Notes: generated from the letters alone by a model not told the origin. A stretch of 64,000 bases of DNA from UBA1765 sp045629945 (GCA_045629945.1 JAZQSE010000041.1:62001-126000); one strand, 5' to 3'. Numbered from the stretch's first letter, positions 17,538-24,574 are shown. Program-made: numbers and translations.

Positions 17538-17566
17538 AATATATATACACAAATTGTTTTTGTCAA
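17538..17566 (-). promoter_or_regulatory. Promoter of brnTA
   Basis: On the minus strand TTGACA (17561-17566) and TATATT (17538-17543) are 17 bases apart. The -10 ends eight bases before the brnT ATG, so the transcript may be leaderless. The -35 falls inside the 50-base repeat shared with cassette L3. Confidence 0.65.
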
Positions 17567-17607
17567 GAATAAAAAAATATATGCAAAAAGCCCTTGGTAA
17601 GACCAAG
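17558..17607. repeat. 50-base direct repeat, copy 1 (behind cassette L2)
   Basis: This stretch is identical over 50 bases to 18682-18731. It covers the -35 of brnTA and most of the cassette terminator. Confidence 0.85.
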
Positions 17608-17615
17608 GGCTTTTT
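17585..17615. terminator. Terminator of cassette L2
   Basis: AAAAAGCCCTTGG (17585-17597) pairs with 17603-17615 around a five-base loop. It has T runs on both strands and separates the pilin segment from brnTA. Confidence 0.8.
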
Positions 17616-17633
17616 TGTGTATTTAGGACAATA

Positions 17634-17993
17634 TTACTTGCCAACAGTTTCAAAATTAGGAGTTAATGGTAAACAATTAGCCTTGTTAGCAGCTAAGAAT
17701 GTTGGAGTAAAAACAGCTTCACCAGCGGTTACTGTTGATGCTGCAATTGTCATACTCCAGTTAGCAGCAGCCGGGCAATCGTTTAATTTAGCATTGTTAG
17801 ATGCTTGCCAAACACTTGCTGCTGTTGCGGATAAGGCTGCAGAATTATTTGAGTATGTTACTCCCGTTGGTTGTGCGTAAGTAAAGTTTGTTGTTTTATT
17901 ATTATCTCCAGGAGCCTTATATCCGATAATAGTCCAATCACCGAAATTTGTTGCTGCTTCAGAAACATATGCCTGTTGCAACTTTACGTAGGA
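17634..17993 (-). pseudogene. Silent pilin C-terminal cassette L2
   Basis: The frame gives 119 residues from SYVKLQQAYVSEA through GDWTIIGYKAPG, a variable Thr/Ser/Ala-rich middle, KLNDC and LPLTPNFETVGK. The frame stays open further upstream to an apparent Met at 18059, but that extension is not shared by other cassettes and lacks a pilin leader, so I treat the segment as promoterless. Its start (QQAY) is the same subtype as L1 and the expressed gene. Variable residues lie between the two Cys, the usual surface-exposed region of type IV pilins. Confidence 0.85.
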
Positions 17994-17996
17994 TGT
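17977..17996 (-). repeat. Recombination core, L2 copy
   Basis: On the minus strand it reads exactly ACATCCTACGTAAAGTTGCA. The upstream flank TTTTCCTTTT is shared with the R1 core and nearly with L4. Confidence 0.85.
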
Positions 17997-18040
17997 AAAA
18001 GGAAAATATCGAAAAATAACTGTTTTCAAAAATGCGAAAA

Positions 18041-18070
18041 TTGACAAATATGGCAACAATAATATATATT
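18041..18070 (+). promoter_or_regulatory. Promoter of the YoeB-like toxin-antitoxin pair
   Basis: TTGACA (18041-18046) and TATATT (18065-18070) are 18 bases apart, followed by AAGAGG and ATG 18087. It reads away from the neighbouring L2 core. Confidence 0.55.
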
Positions 18071-18086
18071 ATACTAAGAGGTTTAT

Positions 18087-18356
18087 ATGATTGCCACAAC
18101 AACCATAAACGAATCGCAATTAATAGTCAGTGTCAGTGATGCTTCAAAGTTAAAGTCTTTGAAGAACGCTATCCTATTACTCAAGGGGGTTGATTCCGTT
18201 AAGGAAGTGCGTCCCAAAACAGAGATGAGTGAAAAAAAATTCTTCGCCAAACTAGACAAATCTATTGCTTCGATGGAAAACGGTGTTTGCGATGAAATGG
18301 GTGAAAATGAGAGCGGTGCTGATTTTTTGAATAGGATTTTATGCCGTACAAAATAA
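18087..18356 (+). CDS. Putative antitoxin partner of the YoeB-like toxin
   Basis: The 89-residue protein has a short beta-alpha N-terminus (TTTINESQLIVSVSDASKLKSLKNAI) and an acidic C-terminal tail, fitting an antitoxin that binds DNA at its N-terminus and the toxin with its tail. I do not recognise a specific Phd/YefM signature. It overlaps the toxin gene by 16 bases and has AAGAGG upstream of ATG 18087. The assignment rests mainly on position. Confidence 0.6.
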   Translation: MIATTTINESQLIVSVSDASKLKSLKNAILLLKGVDSVKEVRPKTEMSEKKFFAKLDKSIASMENGVCDEMGENESGADFLNRILCRTK

Positions 18357-18613
18357 TTTTCACTCCGCAAGCCAGTGACGATGTCATAAAACTCCAAAAA
18401 TCTTGTCCTGAAGCAATAAGTAAACTAGCCAAACTGTTAGATGAATTAAAAGAGCATCCGCGTACAGGAACCGGCAAGGTAGAACGTTTAAAACATTATA
18501 GTAACGAAACTTGGTCTCGTAGAATAACACACGAACACAGATTAGTTTATCAAATTCACGATGCTGTTATAGAAGTTCTAGTTATCTCTACATATGGACA
18601 TTACAAAAAGTAA
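18341..18613 (+). CDS. YoeB-like (Txe/RelE superfamily) mRNA interferase toxin
   Basis: The 90-residue product matches the YoeB fold. IIFTPQASDDVIKLQKSCPEAISKLAKLLDEL is strand-helix-helix. SNETWSRRITHEHRLVYQI carries the WSRRI..HRLVY hallmark, and STYGHYKK ends with the catalytic His-Tyr. YoeB toxins cleave mRNA at the ribosome. It lies behind pilin cassette L3 in the opposite (convergent) orientation. Confidence 0.88.
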   Translation: MPYKIIFTPQASDDVIKLQKSCPEAISKLAKLLDELKEHPRTGTGKVERLKHYSNETWSRRITHEHRLVYQIHDAVIEVLVISTYGHYKK

Positions 18614-18681
18614 ATCTCTTTTTAATATTTGGATTTCTGTTTGTCATTTTAAAATTATGTACAACGCATTGCATAATTCAA

Positions 18682-18731
18682 TTTTGTCAAGAATAAAAAA
18701 ATATATGCAAAAAGCCCTTGGTAAGACCAAG
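18682..18731. repeat. 50-base direct repeat, copy 2 (behind cassette L3)
   Basis: It is identical to 17558-17607. Here the embedded TTGACA faces away from any gene on that strand, so the promoter element looks vestigial. Confidence 0.85.
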
Positions 18732-18739
18732 AGCTTTTT
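18709..18739. terminator. Terminator of cassette L3
   Basis: AAAAAGCCCTTGG pairs with CCAAGAGCTTTTT around a five-base loop with one G-to-A change from L2. It sits between the pilin segment and the YoeB-like pair. Confidence 0.75.
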
Positions 18740-18762
18740 GTGATTAGCAAATAACTAATAAA

Positions 18763-19140
18763 TTATTTTCCGATTTTGTTGAATGTTGGGGTGAGCGCTT
18801 CTCCACAACTCGGAGTTGATGCTGTGTAGAGAACAGCGTCGCCAGTAGATGCAGCAGCCAAACTTACGCTCCATACACCAGTTTCAGTCGTGCAGTCATT
18901 TAAAGCAACTTTTGCTGTAGCTTTCCATGTATTTTCAAAGGTTCCGATTGCTGCTGACCCCTGAGTGGCAGCTCCGGTCAAAGATGTTGATGGAGTGTAA
19001 GTAAAATTAGTTGTACTAGAACCATTACCAACATCGCCAGCCGCGGCATTAGCTGCTCCTGGGGCTACATAACCAATAACAGTCCATGAACCAACTTTAG
19101 CGGCTTCAGCAACATACGCATCCTGCAACTTTACGTAGGA
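18763..19140 (-). pseudogene. Silent pilin C-terminal cassette L3
   Basis: The frame gives 125 residues from SYVKLQDAYVAEA through VGSWTVIGYVAPG, a long variable Gly/Ser/Thr region, LNDC, then SCGEALTPTFNKIGK. It is longer than the expressed version by an insertion in the first variable loop (GAANAAAGDVGNGSSTT). It has no start, leader or N-terminal helix. It belongs to the QDAY subtype shared by L3, L4, L5, R1 and R2. Confidence 0.87.
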
Positions 19141-19143
19141 TGT
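19124..19143 (-). repeat. Recombination core, L3 copy
   Basis: The minus strand reads exactly ACATCCTACGTAAAGTTGCA; the upstream flank (AATAATC) differs from the other copies. Confidence 0.85.
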
Positions 19144-19226
19144 GATTATTTAATGTTCATCAAATTTAGATGTCGTTATTGAAAGTTTTTATTATATTGA
19201 TTACTGAATTTAGAAAGGAATAGATT

Positions 19227-19421
19227 ATGAAAACAACAAATGAACTAGATTCTTTTGAAGGTGTTTCTGACAAAGAAATGACCTATCGATTTTCAGAGGC
19301 TATTCGCATTGCTAACGAAATTAGTCTAATTAAGGGAAATCCTATTGCTAGGTATGACGCAGAAAAACAACAAGCATATTTTGAATTTCCTGATGGTCGG
19401 ATAGAATATGTTGAAGCCTGA
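19227..19421 (+). CDS. Small putative antitoxin of the zeta-like pair
   Basis: The 64-residue acidic protein (FSEAIRIANEISLIKGNPIARYDAEKQQAYFEFPDGRIEYVEA) has a helix followed by a beta hairpin. AAAGGA precedes ATG 19227, and it overlaps the zeta-like gene by 14 bases. Small genes in this position are commonly the antitoxins of stand-alone zeta-like kinases, but I see no epsilon-antitoxin signature. Function is inferred from context. Confidence 0.55.
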   Translation: MKTTNELDSFEGVSDKEMTYRFSEAIRIANEISLIKGNPIARYDAEKQQAYFEFPDGRIEYVEA

Positions 19422-19968
19422 AATTGTCGTTTTTGCAGGTCCTAATGGAAGTGGAAAATCAACAATCGTTGGCCTAGCCAAGATAATAGAACCATATATT
19501 AATGCTGATAACATAAAAAATAGTCTGCATTGCTCTGATTTAGAAGCCGCTGAACGTGCTACTGAAATTCGAGAAAAATTATTGGCAGAAAGAAAAAGTT
19601 TTTCTTTTGAAACAGTTTTATCTACTCCAAGAAATTTGGATCTTTTGCAAAGAGCTAAAAAACAGGGATACTTTATTCGAATATTTTACATATTGACTGT
19701 GAATCCAAAAATAAATGCTCTAAGAGTAAAGGCTCGTGTATTAAATGGTGGTCATGATGTTCCATCGGATAAAATTATTTCACGATATGAAAAGGCGTTA
19801 AAGCTACTACCTGAACTTGTGAAAGTTGCAGACATTATGCATATATATGATAATTCTCAAACAATTTTTAGGATATTTAAAAAGCGAAAAGAAAAATTGT
19901 TCTATTGGGAAAATAATCTTTGGAACAAACAACAAATTTCGGAACTTGTAAATCTTGAATTGATATAA
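19408..19968 (+). CDS. Zeta-toxin-like P-loop kinase
   Basis: The 186-residue product begins IVVFAGPNGSGKST (Walker A), then INADNI, SFETVLST (the zeta-type FETV block, residues 70-77) and KINALRVKARVLNGGHDVPSDKIISRYEKAL with the R-x-x-x-GGH-x-V pattern of zeta toxins. Zeta toxins phosphorylate UDP-GlcNAc and so poison cell wall synthesis. Related proteins of unknown role also share this pattern. It is the cargo of cassette L4 and reads towards it. Confidence 0.78.
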   Translation: MLKPEIVVFAGPNGSGKSTIVGLAKIIEPYINADNIKNSLHCSDLEAAERATEIREKLLAERKSFSFETVLSTPRNLDLLQRAKKQGYFIRIFYILTVNPKINALRVKARVLNGGHDVPSDKIISRYEKALKLLPELVKVADIMHIYDNSQTIFRIFKKRKEKLFYWENNLWNKQQISELVNLELI

Positions 19969-20003
19969 AAAAATAGACTCTCAAACGAGAGTCTATTTTT
20001 TTT
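19969..20003. terminator. Terminator between the zeta-like gene and cassette L4
   Basis: A perfect stem built on ATAGACTCTC and GAGAGTCTAT with loop AAAC is flanked by A and T runs, so it works for both convergent units. Confidence 0.85.
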
Positions 20004-20016
20004 GTTGTTTATAAAA

Positions 20017-20385
20017 TTAGGAACCTGAGAATGTACCGCTTCCAATTTTGTCAAAGTTAGGTGTCAAAGCCTTGCAAACATCGGAAAGTTCTTTAGTCTT
20101 CCATTCAGCTCCGTCTGCGTTGGTAACGGTAACTTGCAAAGCCCAGTTTGCATCACCAGCGCAATCATTCAATTTTGCCTTATTAGAGGCTTGCCATACC
20201 AATTCTCCAGAAGCATCTACAATAGAACCATCTGAGTATGAACCAATTTGTTCATATGTGAAGTTTGTTGTTTCTCCTTTATCTGCTCCAGATGTGCCAC
20301 CAGGAACTGTATAACCAATGGTAGTAAAGTTACCAACAGCATTGCCCTGTTCTGCAATATAAGCATCTTGCAACTTTACGTAGGA
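20017..20385 (-). pseudogene. Silent pilin C-terminal cassette L4
   Basis: The frame gives 122 residues from SYVKLQDAYIAEQ through GNFTTIGYTVPG, a variable middle (SYSDGSIVDASGE), KLNDC and VCKALTPNFDKIGSGTFSGS. The C-terminus carries a seven-residue tail past the usual KIG end, also seen in R2 (GNTSAAGT). It has no start codon or leader. Confidence 0.87.
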
Positions 20386-20388
20386 TGT
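20369..20388 (-). repeat. Recombination core, L4 copy
   Basis: The minus strand reads exactly ACATCCTACGTAAAGTTGCA, preceded by TTTCCTTTT as in L2 and R1. Confidence 0.85.
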
Positions 20389-20476
20389 AAAAGGAAATCA
20401 AGCTGTTTTGTTTGTTGAGCAAATAAATTATATTTAGTTATACATAAATTTGATTAGTTACATTTTGGAGCTATAA

Positions 20477-20743
20477 ATGCCTGAATTAAGTCGTTTTGCT
20501 GGAATGATTATTTACATGTTGTTTTGCGATGTAAAACAACATAATAAGCCCCATGTTCATGTATATTATGGAGAGTTCGAAGCTGTGATTGGGGTTGATG
20601 GCGAATTGCTTGCAGGTTCTTTACCTCATAAACAGTTGAAAATCGTTACTGGTTGGCTGGCTTTTCATGAGGAAGACGTCTATAAGGCATGGAATTTAGC
20701 TGTTAAAGGAGAACATTTTGAAAAAATCCCTCCCATGCAATAG
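20477..20743 (+). CDS. DUF4160 protein, toxin-antitoxin-like
   Basis: The 88-residue protein matches DUF4160: GMIIYMLFCDVKQHNKPHVHVYYGEFEAVIGVDGELLAGSLPHKQLKIVTGWLAFH, with the conserved HxxPHxHV block. DUF4160 genes regularly pair with DUF2442 genes, as here, and are suspected toxin-antitoxin-type pairs, though the mechanism is not established. It reads towards pilin cassette L5, 16 bases before the DUF2442 gene. Confidence 0.8.
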   Translation: MPELSRFAGMIIYMLFCDVKQHNKPHVHVYYGEFEAVIGVDGELLAGSLPHKQLKIVTGWLAFHEEDVYKAWNLAVKGEHFEKIPPMQ

Positions 20744-20758
20744 GTAAGTAGGTGTATA

Positions 20759-21049
20759 ATGTTTATTGTAAATGGAATATGTTATGCAAATTCTGCCAAT
20801 GAATCTGTAAAGGTGGCTGAGGTGAAACCTTTAACAGGTCGAATGTTATTGCTTACTTTTTCAACGGGAGAAAAGCGTTTATTTGATACAACAACATTAG
20901 TAGGCAAAGCGTTTGACATTTTAGATGATGTTGATGTTTTTAATAATCCGAGTCTTTTTCATGGCGTAGTCACGTGGGACAATGGAAACGTTGATGTTGC
21001 TCCGGAGACTTTATATCAAGATAGCATTCCGTATAATTGTGATAAATGA
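20759..21049 (+). CDS. DUF2442 protein, partner of DUF4160
   Basis: The 96-residue product has the DUF2442 pattern: VAEVKPLTGRMLLLTFSTGEKRLFD near the N-terminus, then a VTWDNGNVDVAPETLY block near the C-terminus. Family members are small nitrogen-assembly-NadS-like or antitoxin-like proteins with uncertain roles. It is the second gene of the cargo pair behind L5. Confidence 0.75.
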   Translation: MFIVNGICYANSANESVKVAEVKPLTGRMLLLTFSTGEKRLFDTTTLVGKAFDILDDVDVFNNPSLFHGVVTWDNGNVDVAPETLYQDSIPYNCDK

Positions 21050-21070
21050 TTATATGGCTCATCTCAAGTA

Positions 21071-21101
21071 GAAAAGGCAACCCATTAGGATTGCCTTTTT
21101 C
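21071..21101. terminator. Terminator between DUF2442 and cassette L5
   Basis: GAAAAGGCAA pairs with TTGCCTTTTTC across a ten-base loop; T runs lie on both strands. Confidence 0.75.
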
Positions 21102-21120
21102 TGCACATAGCAATAAAAAA

Positions 21121-21480
21121 TTAAGGTTTGGTATCTAATTTTTCGAAGCTAGGAGTTAAGGCTTTACAATCGGCTTCTGTTGATCCTGATGCAGCAGTAA
21201 CTTCAGCAACATATACTGCTGAGCCACCTGTAGAACCATTTTGTTCAACGGAAATTGCCCAAGTTGAACCAAGACCACAATCGTTTAAAGCTGCAAGAGA
21301 TGTTGCAACCCAAGCATCTTCCATTCCGCTTGACAACGCTACTGTGTTGTCATTAAAACCACTAGTTGGTTCCGAGTAGGTAAATACAGAGGTGTTTGCC
21401 ATCTTGTAGCCAATCTTGGTCCAATCACCAATTTGATTTCCAGCTTCACTAACATACGCATCTTGCAACTTTACGTAGGA
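21121..21480 (-). pseudogene. Silent pilin C-terminal cassette L5, next to the recombinase
   Basis: The frame gives 119 residues from SYVKLQDAYVSEA through GDWTKIGYKM, a variable middle, LNDCGLGSTWAISV, then ADCKALTPSFEKLDTKP. It resembles R1 (both have LNDCGLGS and EADCKALTP), so these two may be recent relatives. It has no start codon. It is the nearest left cassette; inversion between it and the expressed gene would flip only about 1.4 kb. Confidence 0.87.
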
Positions 21481-21481
21481 T
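21464..21481 (-). repeat. Recombination core, L5 copy, with a different upstream arm
   Basis: The minus strand reads ATCCTACGTAAAGTTGCA, but the bases ahead are CATATTA instead of the usual ACAT. In the inversion model this arm belongs to the recombinase end of the mobile head, which explains why it alone differs. Confidence 0.8.
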
Positions 21482-21493
21482 TAATATGAAAAT

Positions 21494-21518
21494 GGTTTCT
21501 AGCAAAAGGCTAGAAACC
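21494..21518 (-). terminator. Terminator of the recombinase gene
   Basis: GGTTTCTAGC pairs perfectly with GCTAGAAACC around a five-base loop, followed on the minus strand by ATTTTC. Confidence 0.75.
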
Positions 21519-21525
21519 AAGAGGG

Positions 21526-22356
21526 TTAGAGTTTTTTGAATTTGCGCATTTCTTTGTCCAAAATGGTGTCAATGTATTTGGCGTAAATCAGTGTGGTGGA
21601 AATTTCACGATGCCCAAGAAGCTTGCTAGTAACAGCAAGAGGAATATCTAGATAAAGGCATGTCGTTGCAAAAGTATGGCGTGCCAAATGGCAGTGTAGC
21701 CGTTGAGAAATTCCGAGGCGATTTGCGCCACTGCGTAAAAATTTATTGAAGTAAGAATTTTCAGAAACTTTCAAACATTTGCCTTCGTTGCATTTAGGTA
21801 ATAATGCTTTTGCTTGTTCCGGAATTGGAATATAAACATAATCGCCAGTTTTATGCATTTGTTTACGGATTTTTCCATCTTTAATTTCATCAAAAGTCAA
21901 AGATTTTAAATCAGAATAACGTAGGCCAGTAAAACAACTAAAAAGAAAGGCCCGAACCGCATTGCGTTCAGGGATTCGTAGCATATTCTCATGTTCCATA
22001 AAACGATAAAAAAGTTTTCGTAAATCAGATACATTTAAAAATTGTCTGTGAGAATAAACGCGTTTGATTTTTATATCCGCAAATGGATTTTCAGAAATGA
22101 CACCTTTTGTCATTAACCGACGAGAAAAATTTCTTAAAACAGAAAGAGCTTTTGCAATTGTTGCTGGCTTATTCCCTAATTCAATTAAATGGTTGCGATA
22201 TTCTTTTACAAATTGAGAATTAATTTCTTCACAATGCAAATTGGGAGCATAGTGAAATAATTTTTGAAGACAATAATAATAGCTTCGTTTGGTAAAACGA
22301 GAAAGTTCTTCGCTAGACTCTTCTAACGTTTTTAAAGCGATGTCTTTAAACAACAT
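21526..22356 (-). CDS. Tyrosine recombinase, probable pilin-array invertase
   Basis: The 276-residue protein has a SAM-like N-terminal core-binding domain (about 1-95) and a complete catalytic domain. Visible catalytic residues are Arg146 in TGLRYSDL, Lys169 in MHKTGDY, His223 and Arg226 in HLARHTFAT, His249 in LLGHREIS and Tyr258 in STTLIYAKY. It is the size of shufflon and phase-variation invertases (Rci, Bacteroides Tsr/Mpi type) and lacks a long N-terminal phage arm-binding domain. AGGAG precedes ATG 22356. It is divergent from the expressed pilin gene and is the only recombinase in the window. Action on the pilin cores is inferred from position and core repeats. Confidence 0.9.
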   Translation of the reverse strand: MLFKDIALKTLEESSEELSRFTKRSYYYCLQKLFHYAPNLHCEEINSQFVKEYRNHLIELGNKPATIAKALSVLRNFSRRLMTKGVISENPFADIKIKRVYSHRQFLNVSDLRKLFYRFMEHENMLRIPERNAVRAFLFSCFTGLRYSDLKSLTFDEIKDGKIRKQMHKTGDYVYIPIPEQAKALLPKCNEGKCLKVSENSYFNKFLRSGANRLGISQRLHCHLARHTFATTCLYLDIPLAVTSKLLGHREISTTLIYAKYIDTILDKEMRKFKKL

Positions 22357-22626
22357 AATATCTCCTGGCCGAAAAAAGGCGGAATTACCTTTGTAAAAGG
22401 GGCCAGAGCAAGATTATCAAAAATGTAAAGCCCCACTTTTTTCTAAAAATTTTCTTCCTAATGAGAAAAACCGTAGGTTCTATTCTATTTTGGAATAAAA
22501 AAATGTGTTTTTTTGTGAATTTTTTGTTCGTTTTTCGTTTAATAAATATATAATAGGAACAACCTTTTATTGGCGACCCCTTAAAAAACGCTGATTTTTG
22601 CAAAATTTCGAGCAAAAACAAGGTTA

Positions 22627-22674
22627 TGACAAAAAAATGACATTTTTTTGACAAATCTCTTGACTTTTGTGACA
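22627..22674 (+). promoter_or_regulatory. Phased TGAC(A) repeats ahead of the pilin promoter
   Basis: TGAC occurs at 22627, 22638, 22649, 22661 and 22670, a spacing near one helical turn, separated by A or T runs. They could be sites for a regulator, or simply bent promoter DNA. The rest of the 389-base gap between recombinase and pilin shows no supported gene. Confidence 0.4.
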
Positions 22675-22688
22675 AAAACTTGTATATT
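22660..22688 (+). promoter_or_regulatory. Sigma-70-type promoter of the expressed pilin
   Basis: TTGACT (22660-22665) and TATATT (22683-22688) are 17 bases apart. A 50-base leader with AAGGAG at 22734-22739 leads to ATG 22746. None of the silent cassettes has such a promoter in front. Confidence 0.75.
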
Positions 22689-22745
22689 AGTGGTTGAAAG
22701 GGCAGTTTGCCTAAAAAACTTGCAAACTTCAACAAGGAGAAAATC

Positions 22746-23219
22746 ATGAAAAAGCAAGGTTTTACACTCATTGAATTGATGGTCGTTGTTGTGATCATCG
22801 GTATCCTCGCCGCTGTAGCAGTTCCAAAACTCTTCGGCATGATCGCTAAGTCCAAAGCTTCTGAAGTAGGCCCAGCTGCTGGAACCTACGTAAAGTTGCA
22901 ACAGGCTTACTTCTCAGAATCAAATGTTTATGGTGGTTGGACAATCATTGGCTACACAGCTCCTGGTACAGATGGTAAAACGAATAACTTCACATTTACT
23001 TCTGGATCAACGTTAACTGCAGAAAATACAACTTCAGCCGCTGTTAATGACGCTTGGGAAGCAGCAAACAATGCTAAACTCAATGATTGTACTCCAGGTA
23101 AAAACTGGGTTGTTAAATTAACAGCTGTTGCTGATGGTCAAGATGCATATACAGCAAACGTTGCGGGTGGTGCAGATTGTAAAGCACTCACTGCTACATT
23201 TGAAAACATCGGTAAATAA
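22746..23219 (+). CDS. Expressed type IV pilin (prepilin), head of the shuffling array
   Basis: The 157-residue prepilin has the class III leader MKKQG and then FTLIELMVVVVIIGILAAVAVP, with Gly before Phe+1 and Glu+5, so prepilin peptidase should cleave after residue 5. The hydrophobic helix continues to about residue 45. The core encodes Thr47-Tyr-Val-Lys-Leu-Gln52; everything after it matches the silent cassettes, with a variable loop and the KLNDC and DCKALT cysteines. The ATG is set by AAGGAG seven bases upstream. The product should be a pilus or pseudopilus subunit at the cell surface. The junction is well placed: the constant assembly helix stays fixed and the exposed head varies. Confidence 0.93.
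   Translation: MKKQGFTLIELMVVVVIIGILAAVAVPKLFGMIAKSKASEVGPAAGTYVKLQQAYFSESNVYGGWTIIGYTAPGTDGKTNNFTFTSGSTLTAENTTSAAVNDAWEAANNAKLNDCTPGKNWVVKLTAVADGQDAYTANVAGGADCKALTATFENIGK
22885..22900 (+). repeat. Recombination core inside the expressed pilin
   Basis: CCTACGTAAAGTTGCA is identical to the consensus, while the four bases ahead (GGAA) differ from the silent ACAT. Sequence identity with the cassettes therefore begins at the core. Confidence 0.85.
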
Positions 23220-23233
23220 TTTTATCTAATGTT

Positions 23234-23266
23234 AAAAAGAGCTTCTCATTCGAGAGGCTCTTTTTT
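23234..23266. terminator. Terminator of the expressed pilin
   Basis: AAAAAGAGCTTCTC pairs with GAGAGGCTCTTTTT around a short loop; it also serves the convergent ATPase gene. Confidence 0.8.
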
Positions 23267-23268
23267 CA

Positions 23269-24501
23269 TTATAAAAAACGTATGGGTATTATGTTTACAT
23301 TTTTTTGTATAGGTTTGTAATCTTGAGAAGGGCAGATTACAGCACCATTACCTACATTAAAACCTGTCTTTTCTAAAATTGGAAAATATTTAATATCATC
23401 TTTATTGGGATTAGTTTTTTTCTTAATTTCTACTGGATACAGTAAACCATTTTCTTCAAAAATAAGGTCTATTTCCCTCTTTTCCTTATCTCGATAAAAG
23501 GAAATATTTGGAGTTCGACCATTATGCCAATAGCTTTTTAAAATTTCTGACACAACAAAAGTTTCTAGCATTTCTCCACTTTTTGCCCCAGCCTCTAAAG
23601 CCTTCCATGAATTCCATTTTGTAAGATAACAAGCTAAACCGGTATCTAAAAAATATATTTTGGGCATTTTAGTCATTCTATTTCCAATATTTTGTGCATA
23701 GGGATATAATAAATAAACTATGCCCGAAGTTACTAACAAAGAAACCCAACGTTGAACTGTTACCATAGGTTTTCCGATATCTCTTGCAATGTCAGAATAA
23801 TTCAAAAGTTGTCCCGTTCGAGATGCTACTGAAATAAGAAATTTTAAGAAAAACATTTCATCGCCAATGGATGTCAAGTCCCTTATGTCACGTTCTATAT
23901 ATGTTTTTAAATAAGAACTGTAGAAATCTTCCCAATCTAGTTCTGGTATAGTATGCATTGCAGGAAAACTACCACGCCAAATCAAACGAAATAAATCTTC
24001 ATAACTTAAATTTGGTCCTAGTTTCTCTTTGCTTAAAATCCAATCATTTGTAGGTAAAAATTTTAGATTATTTAATTTTTCTTTTGTTTCTGATAAAGAA
24101 AATCCTTGCATTTGAATGATACCAACGCGCCCCGCTAAACTTTCAGAAACACCTTTCATTAAATGAAATTGTTGAGAGCCTGTAAGCCAAAATAATCCCT
24201 TCTCTTGAGATTGATCCACTATATTTTTTATATAGGAAAGTAATTCAGGGGCGTATTGAATCTCATCAATGAGTAGTGGTGGTGAAAATCGTTGTAAAAA
24301 AAGATCTGGATTTTCTTTTGCCAACAATCGATTTTCTTGAATATCAAGAGAAACATATTTTCTCTTTTTTGAACTACATTTTTTTAAAATAGTTGTTTTC
24401 CCAACTTGTCTTGGACCAGTAATCAATACGACAGGAAAAGTTTTGTTCATTCTTTCCAAAGTTTTTTCAATAGTTCTTCTGTAGTAATTTGCTAATTTCA
24501 T
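23269..24501 (-). CDS. AAA/DUF4143 family ATPase
   Basis: The 410-residue protein has an N-terminal AAA_14 domain with Walker A ITGPRQVGKTT and Walker B PPLLIDEIQYAPE, then WLTGSQQFHLM. A C-terminal DUF4143 domain has ETFVVSEILKS and the nuclease-like IDLIFEENGLLYPVEIK (D...E-x-K pattern). The function of this widespread family is unknown; some are suspected defence or selfish modules. ATG 24501 is chosen for AGAGG upstream, dropping 16 residues of the longer frame. It is the cargo of the expressed cassette and reads towards it. Confidence 0.85.
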   Translation of the reverse strand: MKLANYYRRTIEKTLERMNKTFPVVLITGPRQVGKTTILKKCSSKKRKYVSLDIQENRLLAKENPDLFLQRFSPPLLIDEIQYAPELLSYIKNIVDQSQEKGLFWLTGSQQFHLMKGVSESLAGRVGIIQMQGFSLSETKEKLNNLKFLPTNDWILSKEKLGPNLSYEDLFRLIWRGSFPAMHTIPELDWEDFYSSYLKTYIERDIRDLTSIGDEMFFLKFLISVASRTGQLLNYSDIARDIGKPMVTVQRWVSLLVTSGIVYLLYPYAQNIGNRMTKMPKIYFLDTGLACYLTKWNSWKALEAGAKSGEMLETFVVSEILKSYWHNGRTPNISFYRDKEKREIDLIFEENGLLYPVEIKKKTNPNKDDIKYFPILEKTGFNVGNGAVICPSQDYKPIQKNVNIIPIRFL

Positions 24502-24512
24502 TTGCGAACCTC

Positions 24513-24551
24513 TATTGACTAATTTAATATATGATGTTAAATTAGTCAATA
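24513..24551. promoter_or_regulatory. 15-base perfect inverted repeat ahead of the DUF4143 gene
   Basis: TATTGACTAATTTAA (24513-24527) and its exact complement (24537-24551) flank a nine-base spacer, 11 bases upstream of ATG 24501. This looks like an operator for a dimeric regulator. The regulator is unknown. Confidence 0.6.
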
Positions 24552-24574
24552 CCTTATTTGTAGTTTTTCCTTTT

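Noticed and set aside
17994..18059. Apparent Met start upstream of cassette L2 giving a 141-residue protein
   Set aside because: The added residues have no prepilin leader and are not shared by other cassettes; similarity to pilin begins at the core.
22385..22901. Minus-strand frames of 156 and 106 codons upstream of and into the pilin
   Set aside because: They overlap the pilin promoter and constant region, have poor composition and no ribosome site.
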